The notes: generated from the letters alone by a model not told the origin. A DNA stretch of 64,000 bases from Flaccisagitta enflata (GCA_965153355.1 OZ231127.1:38006001-38070000); one strand, 5' to 3'; positions 1 to 17,319 are shown, numbered from the stretch's first letter. Translations and numbers: made by a program.

Positions 1-340
1 CGTCTATGGTGCACCAACCAAAGTTCATTTCGGATGAAAAATCTCACCATCTATCATGGAGGGATTTTCATCGGGTTGAAAAGACATGGTTGTGGATAAA
101 AGGGGTAACAGTGTAGATATAAGTGGCAAAAGGAATTGCAGGACAGCATGAGGCTAGGCTAAGACGGTATTTGTAATTGCGGCAATCGAAGTGTTATATT
201 AAATCAATTTGCAAATTTGCTTTGTTTAAATATTCAGTACCTTAAGAAATGGCTGTTTGTGATTTGAAAAAAAAAACAACATTTTGATCTATTTCAGTAA
301 TGTGATTCTTAAAAATCCTAATATGAATGTTATTCTTCAT
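1..340. other. No recognised feature
   Basis: AT-rich unique-looking sequence with a short A9 tract near 267. No gene, RNA or repeat structure recognised. Confidence 0.5.
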
Positions 341-470
341 TTGGGGAGGAGCAGAGATAAGAAAACACCCAGAAACGCCAAGAAATCAAAGTGTGTCAAA
401 GGGACAGATAGACGGAAGGACCGCCCGACCAACAAAGCGGGTTATTGAGTCGAGTGCATCCGACTAAAAA
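341..470 (+). mobile_element. RepA copy, left end missing
   Basis: Keeps the central GACC-type run and the right-end hairpin (AGTCGAGTGCATCCGACT) followed by AAAAA. The left AACAAGGCC end is absent. Confidence 0.65.
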
Positions 471-683
471 CTGAAATCCAAGAAAAGGAAAGTTACTTAC
501 GAACCTTGAAACAAAGATAAAGAAAAGGATGAGAAATTTCAGGAAAAAAAGAGAATATCAATTCTGAGGTGAGACAATGGTGGATTGCGCAAGATGGAAA
601 GTAGCATCTTGCATATGCATGAGGGTGTAAAAAAAACAGTCTAGAGAGGAGTCTGACTCTGAAAGGGAAAGAGAGAAAACAGG

Positions 684-1296
684 TCGCCCAAGGGCAATAT
701 GTGGTCAGCGATACCCGTTGCCCTGCTTTGCATGATTGTGAATTTGTGTGAGGGGAAGCAGGGCAGCGGCCCCAAAGGGGACGAAGTCCTGCAGAACACA
801 GGGGGACTTTCGTTCGTCCTGTCTGACAACATTGATGAGATGCTTTAGTGCACTGATTGAAGGCCTTCAAGAGTCTGAAGGCTTTCCCAAGGCTTAAATG
901 GCCATCAGGTCTGATTTGAAGCCTGACAGCGCTACTTTGAGGCCTGTGAGGCCTAATTTGAGGCCTGAGAGGGCTAATTTGAGGCCTGAGAGGCCAGGTT
1001 TGGGGCCTGAGAGGCCAGGTTTGGGGCCTTACAGGCTGGATTTGAGACCTGACAGGCCAGATTCGAGACCTGAGAGACCGAATTTGAGGCCTGAGGGGCC
1101 GGATTTGAGGCCTGAGAAGCCGGATTTGAGGCCTGAGAGGCCAGATTTGAGACCTGAGAGGCTGGATTTGGGGCCTGAGAGGCTGGATTTGGGGCATGAT
1201 GGGGGGATGGACGGACAAATGGACAAACGGACGGACGGATGAATGAAAGTCCCCCTGTGTTCTACAGGACTTTGTCCCCTTCGGGGCCGCTGCCCA
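684..1296 (-). mobile_element. RepB foldback element, full length, core of about 21-bp units
   Basis: Outer flank CGCCCAAGGGCAATATG at 684, then a left arm (GGGCAGCGGCCCCAAAGGGG...) at about 760-817 that is the inverse of the right arm at 1241-1295 (...CCCCTTCGGGGCCGCTGCCC). Between them are GGAC/GACG-type runs and a tandem array (about 905-1195) of roughly 14 units of type GAGGCCTGAGAGGCCGGATT plus one base. Open frames through the array (PQIRPLRPQ-like) are artefacts of the repeat. Confidence 0.8.
905..1195. repeat. Minisatellite core of RepB copy
   Basis: About fourteen 20-22 bp units sharing GGCCTGAGAGGC, degenerate toward the left. Confidence 0.85.
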
Positions 1297-1299
1297 AAG

Positions 1300-2108
<809 letters not shown>

Positions 2109-2300
2109 TTTTTAGTTCCGTGCACGTGACTCTATAACCCGCTATGTCGGTCGGTCGGTCGGTTGTTTGTTTAGAGGCTGTAAACTTTTTCAGCGTTAAC
2201 GGGCGGTTTTGCATTACCACTCTTGCCCAAATGCTTGGGATGACTTTATATCACTACGCCTGCCCACGCGACTTCGGTAGCCGTGTATACGGCCTTATTT
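2109..2300 (-). mobile_element. RepA copy, full length
   Basis: On the top strand TTTTTAG and the hairpin (GTGCACGTGACT) come first, then CCCGCTATGTCGGTCGG, and it ends GTGTATACGGCCTTATTT. The internal duplicated 'gcccaa...gcccacgcgac' segment marks the longer subtype. Confidence 0.75.
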
Positions 2301-4552
<2,252 letters not shown>

Positions 4553-4667
4553 ATCTACATCAAGCCAACTACTACGACAGGCAGCGGGCAGGCAGGCTTG
4601 TCCCAGGTAGAGCCAGAGGGAGAGACGGAGACAGTGCTACTGTGCTAGTTGCATAAAAGAAGGTTGG

Positions 4668-8094
<3,427 letters not shown>

Positions 8095-8334
8095 TTAATC
8101 GATATCGCTGGGCGATCTAAAAGTGAGGTAGGCCTTGAGTAATTTGGGGCAATGCAGCGCCTCGACCCGGTCCCAGATGTCGCGGCCTTTGGCTCTTTTC
8201 CGCAGTTGCGCTCGGACGGCGTTGCGGCAGACTTGCTGCAACGAAGGCGGAGATGCCGGCGTCTTCGTGTCGTGAAGACGGACCAACAACGCGGCCATCG
8301 GATCCGATGAGGCGTCCTTCTTCACCTCCTCAAT
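8095..8334 (-). CDS. Last coding exon of ASB-type gene: end of ankyrin region plus SOCS box
   Basis: Reading 8334 down to 8095 gives a phase-0 exon of 79 codons ending in TAA (8097-8095), opening [12 protein letters not shown]. It holds a leucine-rich helix ([10 protein letters not shown]), a proline linker, then a SOCS-box-like block: [14 protein letters not shown] for the elongin-B/C-binding BC-box helix and [12 protein letters not shown] for the C-terminal part where ASB proteins carry the cullin-5 box (LPLP-x-L-x-x-YL). In ASB proteins this domain recruits elongin B/C and cullin-5, making the protein a substrate adaptor of a ubiquitin ligase; that role is inferred from the family. The acceptor is TAG at 8337-8335 (AG at 8336-8335), directly after a (CT)n run. 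A minus-strand AATAAA lies at 8012-8017, about 80 bp past the stop. The cullin box is imperfect (HCPK rather than LPLP), so cullin choice is uncertain. Confidence 0.8.
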   Translation of the reverse strand: MEEVKKDASSDPMAALLVRLHDTKTPASPPSLQQVCRNAVRAQLRKRAKGRDIWDRVEALHCPKLLKAYLTFRSPSDID

Positions 8335-8441
<107 letters not shown>

Positions 8442-8470
8442 AGAGAAAGAGAGTGAGTCAGAACAGTGAT

Positions 8471-8560
8471 AACCTTCGCATCATAAAAAATGGCGGATTC
8501 TTAAAACCTATTTTAACCAACTTAATTTGAAAGAAACTAATCGGTGATGGTTAGAAAGAT
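8471..8560 (+). repeat. RepH copy 1
   Basis: Begins ACCTTCGCATCATAAAAAAT, continues through GGCGGATTCTTAAAACC and GTGATGGTTAGAAAG. It matches the reverse complement of 21972-22083 closely, 13.5 kb away. Confidence 0.7.
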
Positions 8561-9360
8561 CTTTTAAAGATCTTTCATTTGAGCCGTGTCGCGACATTGT
8601 AGCTCAAATGGTTCAGAAGCTACAGTAATTTGAAAAACACTACACTTTTTTGGTCCTTACGGTAAGTAAGTGATCATAACATGGAAACAATCTCTTAAAA
8701 ACCATACTTAATGTTATCCGATTCAGACAAAAATTGACATGGAGGTACAACATACTTCCCTCTAACAGCTTCTAAAATTTCATCCAAATTGGACATTTTT
8801 TACTATCATTTTCACCATACAAAAGATTTTAATGATGGTTTGCAAAACTGAGGTTTGAAGGAATTAGTGATTAGGATTCATTAAGTGTTTTGTTTATGAA
8901 GATATGGTTGAAAAAAATAGATATTTAAGACTGTCTTGGAGCCCTTTTCACTGATCTATATTTTGGGCCCTCTTTTAAAGGAGAAATCTGAGTATCAGCT
9001 CAAACCATTCAGAAATAAATGTAATTTTTTTAAAAAATGCATCATTTTTCAGGAATTTTGACAAGTCATAATAAAGGATCATGCAAAAATCATAGAAAAC
9101 AATTTCCGAATCTCACAAAATTTGAACTGGTATCAAAAGACACACAAGCTAGACATCATTTAAAATTTCAAGGCAATCGGACAAAGTCTTCTATCATTTT
9201 TGCAGCAACGAAATTATTAGCAAACTGCTTTTTATGATACACCGTAAGGGTGAAAAAAGTATAGTGTTTTTCAAATTACTGTAGCTTCTAAACTATTTAA
9301 GCCACAATGTCGCGACACAACTCGAATGAAAGATCTTTCGAAGATCTTCACACCCTAAAG
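8545..9360. mobile_element. Foldback element with about 105-bp terminal inverted arms
   Basis: The left arm (about 8555-8660, with GTGTCGCGACATTG, GAAGCTACAGTAATTTG, AACACTACACTTTTTT) is the inverse of the right arm (about 9243-9350). The interior has no credible protein. The GATCTTTCATTTGAG motif also occurs in the element at 16308-16891. Confidence 0.75.
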
Positions 9361-9800
9361 ATTGACGAAATTAGATTCATCTGAGATCCCTGGAAGAACT
9401 TTGCTTAGAAATTAAGTCTTAGATGTGTAGTCTACCGAGAAGATGTCAATGAAATGAGTTTATCGTTTTGTTATTTTTTTTTTCTTTCAACACTCGTGAA
9501 ACTGAGTTCTTTTTACACACTGCGTCAACTGCGACATAAAATGTGACAATGAAAATGCATTCACCATCAAGCGAGTACAAGAAACCCTACAGCAGCGACC
9601 CTTGTCACCGGTATTCCGCGGAAGAGATACCGTTCCAGGGTAACCTACGGCGTTGTTTGTCTCAAGGGTCAGCGAAGCTTCGAAAAGCTAAAAGGATTTA
9701 AAGGTGGGTTATGACAATAAACAACCACATCATCGACAATGACCGCAATGAAAACGACTTTAAACGACAAAAAAACAGCAAAAAACCTAAGACTACAATA
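9361..9800. other. Intronic, no recognised feature
   Basis: AT-rich with a poly-T tract near 9475. Nothing recognised. Confidence 0.45.
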
Positions 9801-10464
9801 GAGGGGTAGGAAGGTTAAAATTTTTTTAACTTTTTTTAACTTTTTTTAACTTTTTGTAACTTTTAATGCAAAGTTAAAAAGTTAAAAAAAGTTAAAAAAG
9901 TTAAAAAAAGTTAAAAAGTTAAAAAAAGTTAAAAAGTTTAAAAATCCGGTTAAAAAGTTAAAAAGTTAAAAATCAGGTTAAAAAGTTAAAAAGTTAAAAA
10001 ATTTGGTTGAAAAGTTAAGATTTGGTTAAAAAGTTAAAAATTCAGTAAAAAAGTTAAAAAATCAGGTAAAAAAGTTTAAAAATCAAAAAGTTAAAAAAAG
10101 TTTAAAAACTTCTTCTATAAAATCCATGCCATCTGATATTTCTTAGTTCATTGTATTGTCAAAAAATATAGTAACAGCTGTTTAACTTTTTTAGTATTTT
10201 TTAACTTTTTTTAACTTTTTTTAACCATTTAACTTTCTATTTTTTAACTTTTTAACTTTTTTTAACTTTTTAACTTTTTAAACTTTCTATTTTTTAACTT
10301 TTTAACTTTTTTTAACCTTTTTTAACCTTTTTTAACTTTTTTTAACTTTTTAACATTTTTTAACCTTTTTTAACTTTTTTTAACTTTTTGTAACTTTTAA
10401 AAATCAGGTTAAAAAGTTAAAAAGTTAAAAAAAGTTAAAAAAATTTTAACCTTCCTACCCCTGA
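9801..10464. mobile_element. Foldback element filled with GTTAAAAA arrays
   Basis: The ends GGGGTAGGAAGGTTAAAA and TTTTAACCTTCCTACCCC are inverted and flanked by TA. The interior is four blocks of 8-10 bp GTTAAAAA repeats whose orientation switches, around a unique centre at about 10105-10180. Confidence 0.8.
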
Positions 10465-10808
10465 TAGAAGCCTGAGACAGCCGCACAACATGATCGGGTC
10501 GGAGAATACCGATTTTATTGCTTTAAGCCATTTAGGTACAGGCTATTATCTATACTGCTTTAAGAACAGCATATGTTTGTACTTATGCGAGCTGCTGGTT
10601 TTCAAGGACGTAAAAGATTTTATATGCATTGAAAAATCGTTACTCATTACTGCAGTTGGGATGCCCCCAAACGGAAAGAACGATTACAGCTTCACACGTT
10701 GATTCAGCGGCCGAAATCCCACTCATGGTGAGGAAACTTTAATCATGCCTACGCCCTTTGTCTTCTCAATAAAAGTACATTTGGGCCCCACAATAACGAA
10801 TATCAAGG
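10465..10808. other. Intronic, no recognised feature
   Basis: Unique-looking sequence with a short open frame lacking any recognisable similarity. Confidence 0.45.
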
Positions 10809-10935
10809 AAACAAGGCCAAGTAGGCCAATAGGTGCGACATGTGGATCGTCGAACAAATGCGTTACCAACCGACCGACTGACTGACCGACCAACAGACAC
10901 AGCCAGTTATAGAGGTGCTTTGACGCACCTAAAAA
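10809..10935 (+). mobile_element. RepC copy (RepA variant)
   Basis: Left end AACAAGGCCAAGTAGGCC, then GTGGATCGTCGAACAAATGC, a GACC run and a right-end hairpin with arms AGGTGC/GCACCT followed by AAAAA. Confidence 0.7.
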
Positions 10936-11246
10936 CACATTGTCTGTTATAGATTGCTGGCTATGTTCATTCACTCGCATCGCTCACTCTGCTCGCTCCA
11001 CTGCGCTGCGCTTTGTTCTGGTTGTTTCGCTAGCTCGTTTGTTCACAGACTGGCTCACTTACTTCGCTTCCTCTCTCATGGGACAGTTGAAATTCATGAA
11101 TGTGTTCATGCTGAAAACGCGTTTCTTCTCAACAAAACTAGCGAAAATGAAATCAATCATTTAGGGCTTTTTGAGAACATTCAAAAAAAAAAAAAAAAAA
11201 ATCAGAAGCTTTATTAATGCAGATTCTGCGAAGTTGTTTTGACTCA

Positions 11247-11388
11247 TTTTTAGTCGCGGACACCTTGCCGTTTCGGTCCGTCTGTCCGTTGAACCGTGAC
11301 GTAACATTTTTGAATTCTGAGCGGTTTTCGCACTACTGCTCCTGCCCAACTGTCCGCGACTGGATTGCCGTGTATCTGGCCTTGTTTT
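11247..11388 (-). mobile_element. RepA copy, GGAC subtype
   Basis: TTTTTAGTCGCGGACAC start (hairpin partly deleted), ATTTTTGAATTCTGAGCGG interior, then GTCCGCGACTGG and CTGGCCTTGTTT. Subterminal arm and hairpin arm both carry the GGAC/GTCC version. Confidence 0.75.
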
Positions 11389-11400
11389 ATTACAACTTTT

Positions 11401-12073
11401 TAATTCTTGAAAAATTCCCTTTCATTTGATAGGTCGCACGTTATACTTTTGTAATGATTTGAAATTTTAAAAAAGTACATAGTTTGGAAAAAAAAGTCGA
11501 AAAGACGAAGTCCCTTCGGTCTTTTTGAGTCCTGCAGAGTTTTTTGGATTTCCCTTTTTCTCATAAAGCGTTTGTGGAAGTTGATCAGTTTTGGGGCCAA
11601 ATGGGACTAAGCATGAAATAAATAGCTAAGAAAGAGCTAATTCTCCTCTTTCAGATGAGGCCGAGCAGAATTCTGTGCGATCAATAGTATTGGAGCTATG
11701 ATTTCTTTAATCTTTTTCTTATTTTTCCGCATTTTTCACATTCTCCTAAAAATTGAGGAATCAAGTTAGTTGAAGATTATTTGAACTTTGAACTGTCCCA
11801 GGTGATAATTGTGCATCCTGGCAGCACAGCCTCTCTCTCATTTCAACTCCGGACTCTATGAGGGGCTTTGTCTGTCAGTCTATCCATCGGTCTGTTGGTC
11901 TGTCTGTCCCTCCGAGTGGAAAATTGGAAAAACAAGCAGTCTAGATGCTTGTGTGTGGGGGTTGGGGTGTGGATGGGGGTTGGATGCCCCTGTCCAATTG
12001 GCCGCAACGATATTGTATTGTATTCTGTGTTTCTCTCTCTGTCTCTCTCTCCCCATCTCTCTGTCTCTCTCTG

Positions 12074-12108
<35 letters not shown>

Positions 12109-12316
12109 TGCTCTTGCTCTTTCTCTCTCTCTCTGTCTCTCTCTGTCTCTCTCTTCCTCTTTCTCTCAGCATTTACGACTTTTTTCCTACGGCGATTAGC
12201 TGCCATTATTGTAGTTTTGTAAGGTGGCTCAAAAAATGAAAATTTTATTTCAACATGAAACCACATGCTGTGACGGTGTGACCTATCAAATAAAAGGAAA
12301 TCTTGCAAGAAATAAT
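11401..12316. mobile_element. MITE-like element with GATAGGTCGCAC ends
   Basis: The left end TTCTTGAAAAATTCCC...TTTGATAGGTCGCAC is matched by the inverse of GTGACCTATCAAATAAAAGG...CTTGCAAGAA on the right. The interior contains a GTCT/CT-rich tract (12030-12170). The same end motif forms the arms of 57147-57355. Confidence 0.6.
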
Positions 12317-12604
12317 TGAAATATTGAGCCAATACAATTTTGTAGGATCTGCATTCAAAATAAGCCTGTTTTTTTTTTCTATTTCGAAGTTTCCAGCAAA
12401 CGCTAGATGATATCTTATTATCTATTTTTCTTTTTTTTTTTTTGCTAGTTCTATGTTATTATACTCCAATACTACACAAAATTGCAGGAAAACCCACTGT
12501 TATATGACTTTTCACTCAGTATTGTTTCAAAAACAGTATGAGATCTCACCATGGCTAAAACAGTCGAGAAACGCGGTTTTTGATGTAATAGGTGGACATA
12601 TGCC

Positions 12605-12672
12605 GGACCGATGGACCAATTGACAGAATGAACCTCTTATAGAGATGCGTTCCTGATAGAGGCATCTAAAAA
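12605..12672 (+). mobile_element. RepC right-end fragment
   Basis: CCTCTTATAGAGATGCG...GGCATCTAAAAA with hairpin arms AGATGC/GCATCT. Confidence 0.55.
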
Positions 12673-13042
12673 GATTGATGGGCTTACATTGGTAACAAGT
12701 AATCATCACAAACTTCTCACGCTCTTCTATTCACGCTCTCAGTGCCAACTGCACGACGGTGGCGAATCGATGAAAGCATTCTGCGCCGTTAATTTGTTAT
12801 GCGTGGATCAAAGTGTCCTACATGGTTATTTCGTTATGGGTTGCACATGTTTGACATTCAAATTTTGTTCATAAATTAATGTTCAGCATTATGATGATAC
12901 TAAATACAAGCTCAGTGAATTTACAAGGCACGTGACAATCAACAACTCGTCAATTTTATGGTATTGCGTTACAGATAGTTTCAATCTGGGATCATTTGAT
13001 CATCATTTTCAATCTGGGATCATTTGATCATCCAAGAACCTC
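12673..13042. other. Intronic, one direct repeat
   Basis: CAATCTGGGATCATTTGATC occurs twice in tandem (about 12984-13035). Otherwise nothing recognised. Confidence 0.5.
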
Positions 13043-13195
13043 CAACAAGGCCGAATATGAGGCTGCCCCAGTTGCATGCCGGTGGGCAGGGGGAGTATTT
13101 AGTCAGGAGTGAGATTAAAGACCACATGGACATAAAAAAAACGACTAATAAATGAACAGAGCAGATTATAGAGTCGTGTGCATGGGACTAAAAAA
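13043..13195 (+). mobile_element. RepA copy, diverged
   Basis: AACAAGGCCGAATATGAGGC left end, GTTGCATGCCGGTGGGCAGG subterminal part, and a right hairpin AGTCGTGTGCATGGGACT followed by a long A run. The central microsatellite is mostly lost. Confidence 0.65.
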
Positions 13196-13234
13196 ATTAC
13201 ATTTTAAAGACAACTATGCATCCCCAAAGCTGCA

Positions 13235-13393
13235 CTTTTTAGTCGCGTGCACGCGACTCTATGACCCACTCTGTCCGTCTGTCGGTCGGTCTGTCCATCC
13301 GTCCGTCTGTCGGTCGGTCCCACTTAGCTTTTTTAGCTTTTTCGCCGCTCCTGCCCACCCGCACGCGACTTCGGCTTGTGTATACGGCCTTGT
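13235..13393 (-). mobile_element. RepA copy, full length, GTGC subtype
   Basis: TTTTTAGTCGCGTGCACGCG: a perfect 18-bp palindrome, then a GTCCGTCTGTCGG run, TTAGCTTTTTTAGC, GCACGCGACTTCGG and TATACGGCCTTGTT. Confidence 0.85.
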
Positions 13394-13470
13394 TAGTCGC
13401 GTGAATGGACTCTAGAAGCCGCTATGTCGCTTGGTCCGTCGGTCCGTAGGTCCGTCGGTAACAAATCAAA
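13394..13470 (-). mobile_element. RepA hairpin half joined directly to the previous copy
   Basis: AGTCGCGTGAATGGACTCTA starts at the very end of the preceding copy, then a GGTCCGTCGGTCC run. The left-end part is missing, suggesting tandem insertion or end-to-end fusion. Confidence 0.7.
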
Positions 13471-14319
13471 GCCTTTTTATTCATCTTTAGGGTCATTTAA
13501 GTCATTATAAATGTAAAATAAATCATTAAAAAATAACTCAAGTCATTTTAAGTGACTTAAGTCACCTCAAAGTTATTTTAGAAATTGGCAACGTAAGTCA
13601 GAAAAGTTGTCTGGGACTATAATTTGAAGAAATCATAGGTATTTTAGATAATTATGGGAAAAATAGGCAGCGGCCCCGGAGGGGTAGATGACCCATGCAC
13701 TAAGATTTGAGGAAACAGAGTGTCCGGCAATTCGCAGTTTTGAGAGAAAAAAATTTTGAAACCTACCAGCAACCTTGTTGGGCATACCCGATTTACCATA
13801 GCTAATAGTATGTTGCCAAGCCTCAAAGGCTTTGAAAAAAAATCATAAGTCCTTATTTTTGATTATTTCATTGCCAATTTTTTGCCAACATGCGAACACG
13901 CTTCACACTACCACATAGAGGGTTATTCCTTACTTTTTGTACTCTTTCATATGCGCTATTGATCGTCTTTGAGTAATACCAGGAACATGAAGATTTCAAA
14001 AATGTCACCAAGCACGTCGCAGCCTGCACCGGCCCCCCATGGGTCAATCTCCACAGTCAACGTCTTAATATCCATATCACAAATATTGAATATTTAAATC
14101 CGGCCGCTTACGGCTGTTTTGATGAAAAATTATTTCCGATTTTTTTTTTCGCGTCACTCGACGGAGGATTTCATGATGAATTATTCCAACTTTTTGTTTT
14201 CAGCTTCGCTAAATACCTATTCCTTTGCTAGAAATCTAGTTTGATGGGTAAATGGGTTACTTAGATGTTCGTCAGTCATTATCTCTGTCTGCTTTAGAAG
14301 AGAACTATGATGTAAAAGA
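13471..14319. other. Intronic; AGTCATTT-type repeats and RepB scrap
   Basis: A run of TTAAGTCAT-like repeats at 13495-13575 (same motif as inside the RepA at 59314). A GGCAGCGGCCCCGGAGGGG fragment at 13663-13682 resembles a RepB arm. No gene. Confidence 0.45.
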
Positions 14320-14321
14320 CG

Positions 14322-14625
<304 letters not shown>

Positions 14626-14626
14626 C

Positions 14627-14797
14627 AACAAGGCCGGATACACGGCAATCCAGTCACGGACGGTTGGGCAGGAGCAGTAATGCGAAAACCGCTCGGAATT
14701 CAAAAATGTGACGGATGGACGGATGGACGGACCGACGGACCAATCTACCAACCAACCTATCGACTGACATGGCGAGGACACGCGGACACGCGACTAG
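14627..14797 (+). mobile_element. RepA copy 1 of a head-to-tail cluster
   Basis: AACAAGGCCGGATACACGGC, CAGTCACGGACGG, GACGGATGG run, right end CACGCGGACACGCGACT then AGAAAC. Confidence 0.85.
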
Positions 14798-14847
14798 AAA
14801 CTAAATTTGATAAAATGATCAAATGTTTGAAAAAATAAACGTGAACC

Positions 14848-15050
14848 AAAACAAGGTCGGATACACGGCTACCCCAGTCGCGTGCGGCCGTATTTGAGGT
14901 CACTCAACCATTTGGGCAGGAGCGGTGAGGCCAAAGACCGCAAAAAACAAAAACAAAGTGTGACGGACGGATGGACGGACCGACAGACCGACGGACCGAC
15001 GGACCAACCAACAAAGCGGGCTGTAGAGTCGTGTAGCACGCGACTAAAAA
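14848..15050 (+). mobile_element. RepA copy 2 of the cluster
   Basis: AAACAAGGTCGGATACACGG, AGTCGCGTGCGGCC, duplicated GGGCAGGAGC block, GACGGACC run, and hairpin AGTCGTGTAGCACGCGACT plus AAAAA. Confidence 0.88.
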
Positions 15051-15103
15051 TGATTAATTTAAACGAATGCATGAACAAAGTACTGACCAAGCAAACAAAT
15101 ATA

Positions 15104-15268
15104 AAACAAGGCCGTATACACGAGCCGAAGTCGCGTGCGGTTGGGCAGGAGCGGCGAAAAAAGCTAAGCGTCTTCGACCGACGGACAGACGGACCGACCG
15201 ACAGACAGACAGTGGGTCATAAAGTCGCGTGCACGCCTCTTATAGAGTTGCGTGTCCGCAACTAAAAA
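15104..15268 (+). mobile_element. RepA copy 3 of the cluster
   Basis: AAACAAGGCCGTATACACG left end, AGTCGCGTGCGGTTGGGC, and right hairpin region that contains both a GTGC-type and a TGTCC-type arm. Confidence 0.82.
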
Positions 15269-15274
15269 CAAAAA

Positions 15275-15360
15275 AAGTAAAGTGTGACCGATGGATGGAC
15301 TGTCGGATAGACTGTCGGACAGACCAACAGACGGACAGACAAAACCGGGTGCAGAGTCGC
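15275..15360 (+). mobile_element. RepA fragment 4 of the cluster
   Basis: Only the AAAGTGTGACCGATGG run and GGGTGCAGAGTCGCG remain, cut off inside the hairpin where the next copy begins. Confidence 0.65.
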
Positions 15361-15460
15361 GCCAAGTAGGCCGTGTGGATCGTCGAACGAATGCGTAACC
15401 GACCAACCAACCTACGGACGGACAGAGCCTCTTATTGACGTGCGTTGGCACACGTAAAAA
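15361..15460 (+). mobile_element. RepC copy 5 of the cluster
   Basis: GCCAAGTAGGCCGTGTGGAT, GTCGAACGAATGCGTAACC, GACC run, CCTCTTATTG and hairpin arms ACGTG/CACGT followed by AAAAA. Confidence 0.72.
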
Positions 15461-15465
15461 TACAA

Positions 15466-15487
15466 TAGAGAAAGAAAGAAAAAAAAA

Positions 15488-15544
<57 letters not shown>

Positions 15545-15545
15545 A
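15466..15545. repeat. (GAAA)n microsatellite
   Basis: About 80 bp of GAAA units between a RepC end and a RepB end. Confidence 0.95.
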
Positions 15546-15548
15546 CTA

Positions 15549-16175
15549 GTCATCCAAGGATCGCACATGGTCAGCGGTACCCGATGCCCTGCTTTGAGTG
15601 ATCAGCTAAAGAAGTGGAGTGAGAGCAGGGCAGCGGCCCCAAAGGGCCGATGTCCTGTAGGACACAGGGGTGAATTTCCAGATGTACTGAGAAGGCACAT
15701 TAAAGGGCTGATTTGATCGATTGAAGCACAGTAATGAGGCATGTAGGGGCTGATTTGGGGGGTTCAAGGGATCAAATAGGATCAGGGATGAGGGCAAATT
15801 GGAGACCTCACAGGGTTATTTTGAGGGCTGATTTTAGACCCAAGTGGTCAGATTTTATGTTTGAGAGGGCTAATTTTAGGACTGAAATGGTTGATTTTTA
15901 GCCTGATAAGGCTGAATTAGGGCCTTAGAGAGCTGATTAAGGGCCTTAAAGAGCTAATTTTTAACCTGGGAGGGCTGATTTTGGGCCTAAGAAGGCAGAT
16001 TTTGGGCATAAGAGGGCTGAGTTTTGGGCCTGCGAGTACTAATTTTGGGCTTGAGAGGGTTGATTTAGGGCCTGAGAGGGGTCTGGGGGGGGATGGACGG
16101 TCAGATGGATATACAAACGTCTGGAAATTCACCCCTGTGTCCTACAGCACATTGGCCCTTTGGGGCTGCTGCCCA
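15549..16175. mobile_element. RepB foldback, variant arms
   Basis: Outer flank TCATCCAAGGATCGCACATG, left arm at 15628-15682 ending CACAGGGGTGAATTTCCAG, right arm at 16121-16174 (CTGGAAATTCACCCCTGTG). The core is a degenerate array of about 20-bp units containing GGGCTGATTTTGGGCC. Confidence 0.8.
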
Positions 16176-16230
16176 AATAGGAAAGGAAATGAAAGGAAGA
16201 GAAATGAAGAAGGAAAGGAAGAGAAACGGG

Positions 16231-17319
16231 TAGCCTAAGGGCAATATGTGGTCAGCGATACCCGTTGCCCTGCTTTGCATGATTATGATATGGAGTGAGA
16301 GAAGGTAACCATGGCCAAAAAAAAAAGTAGACGCTCAGTTTTCATCATTTAATTGAAAACCAGTTACACTTTTTACTTGAAATCTATGAGCATTTTAAAG
16401 AGCTTTAAAAACTCTGCAAATCTAGACCAAGCAGAAATTTGTGACTCAAGTCGTTTAGAAATGACATAAGATTGAAGTTCAACACTCATTTTTCAAAATG
16501 CCAAAAAGAGCAGATTTTATCATCTGTGAACAAGGCACTATTTCACTTACTTTTTCTGTAGAAGGAGGTAATGAAATAAATGGAATAAAATTTAAGGTAA
16601 AAATGAAGTATTTTCAATTTTCTACAAGATGATTCCGCTTCGTTTAAAAGCTGTATTAATTCAAAGTTGGTTACTCTAAAAACATTTCTAAATATGTTTG
16701 ATATTTTCGATTAGTTGTCTTTAGAATATCATAACTTCTAGAATTTTGAAGCTAGAATGTTCAGAAAGAGCTCAAATGAAAGATCTTTTGAAGCTCTTTA
16801 AAACCATCATGGATTTTAAGGGTTTACCATCTTTAGTTACCAAGCAATCAGCAATCAAAAAATTGCGTCTACTTTTTTTTTTTGCCATGGTTAGGGCAGC
16901 GGCCCTAAAGGAGACAAAGTCCTGAAGAACACAGGGGGACTTTTGATCGTCATTCCGTCAGTCCATCCGTCTGTCAGTCCGTCCATCTGTCCATTCCCCC
17001 AGGCCCTCACAGGCCTGAAATCTGCTCTCTCAGGCCTAAAATCTATCCTCTCAGGCCTGAAATCTGCCCTCTCAGATTTCAGGCCTGAGAGGGCAGATTC
17101 AAAGCCTGAGAGGGCAGATTCAAGGCCTGAGAGGGCAGATTCAAGGCCTCAGAGGACAGACTCAAGGCCTGAGAGGATAGATTTCAGGCCTGAGAGGGTA
17201 GATTTCAGGCCTGAGAGGGCCTGGGGGGGGGGGGACGAACGGTCGAACAGATGGACGGAATGACGAGCAAAAGTCCCCCTGTGTTCTACAGGACTTTGTC
17301 CCCTTCAGGGCTGCTGCCC
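16231..17319. mobile_element. RepB foldback interrupted by a nested MITE
   Basis: The left flank (CAATATGTGGTCAGCGATAC) runs to 16307 and resumes at 16892 with GGGCAGCGGCCC. The right arm ends CTGCTGCCC at 17319. The core near 17000-17225 is made of 21-bp units containing GGCCTGAGAGGGCAGATT, with an internal strand switch near 17075. Confidence 0.85.
16308..16891. mobile_element. TA-flanked MITE nested in RepB
   Basis: Termini ACCATGGCC(A)nGTAGACGC and the inverse GCGTCTAC(T)nGCCATGGT form about 28-bp inverted repeats. TA at 16306-16307 and 16892-16893 is the apparent target duplication; other RepB copies supply the empty site. Size and TA duplication fit Tc1/mariner-type MITEs. Confidence 0.85.

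Noticed and set aside
905-1195. CRISPR-like appearance of regularly spaced short repeats
   Set aside because: The units are contiguous and degenerate with no unique spacers, no cas genes, and the context is animal.
493-1242. Overlapping frames on both strands with PQIRPLRPQ/RPERPDLRPE-type repeats
   Set aside because: They are translations of the RepB minisatellite core. A 21-bp unit keeps frames open by arithmetic, and arms of the foldback bound it.
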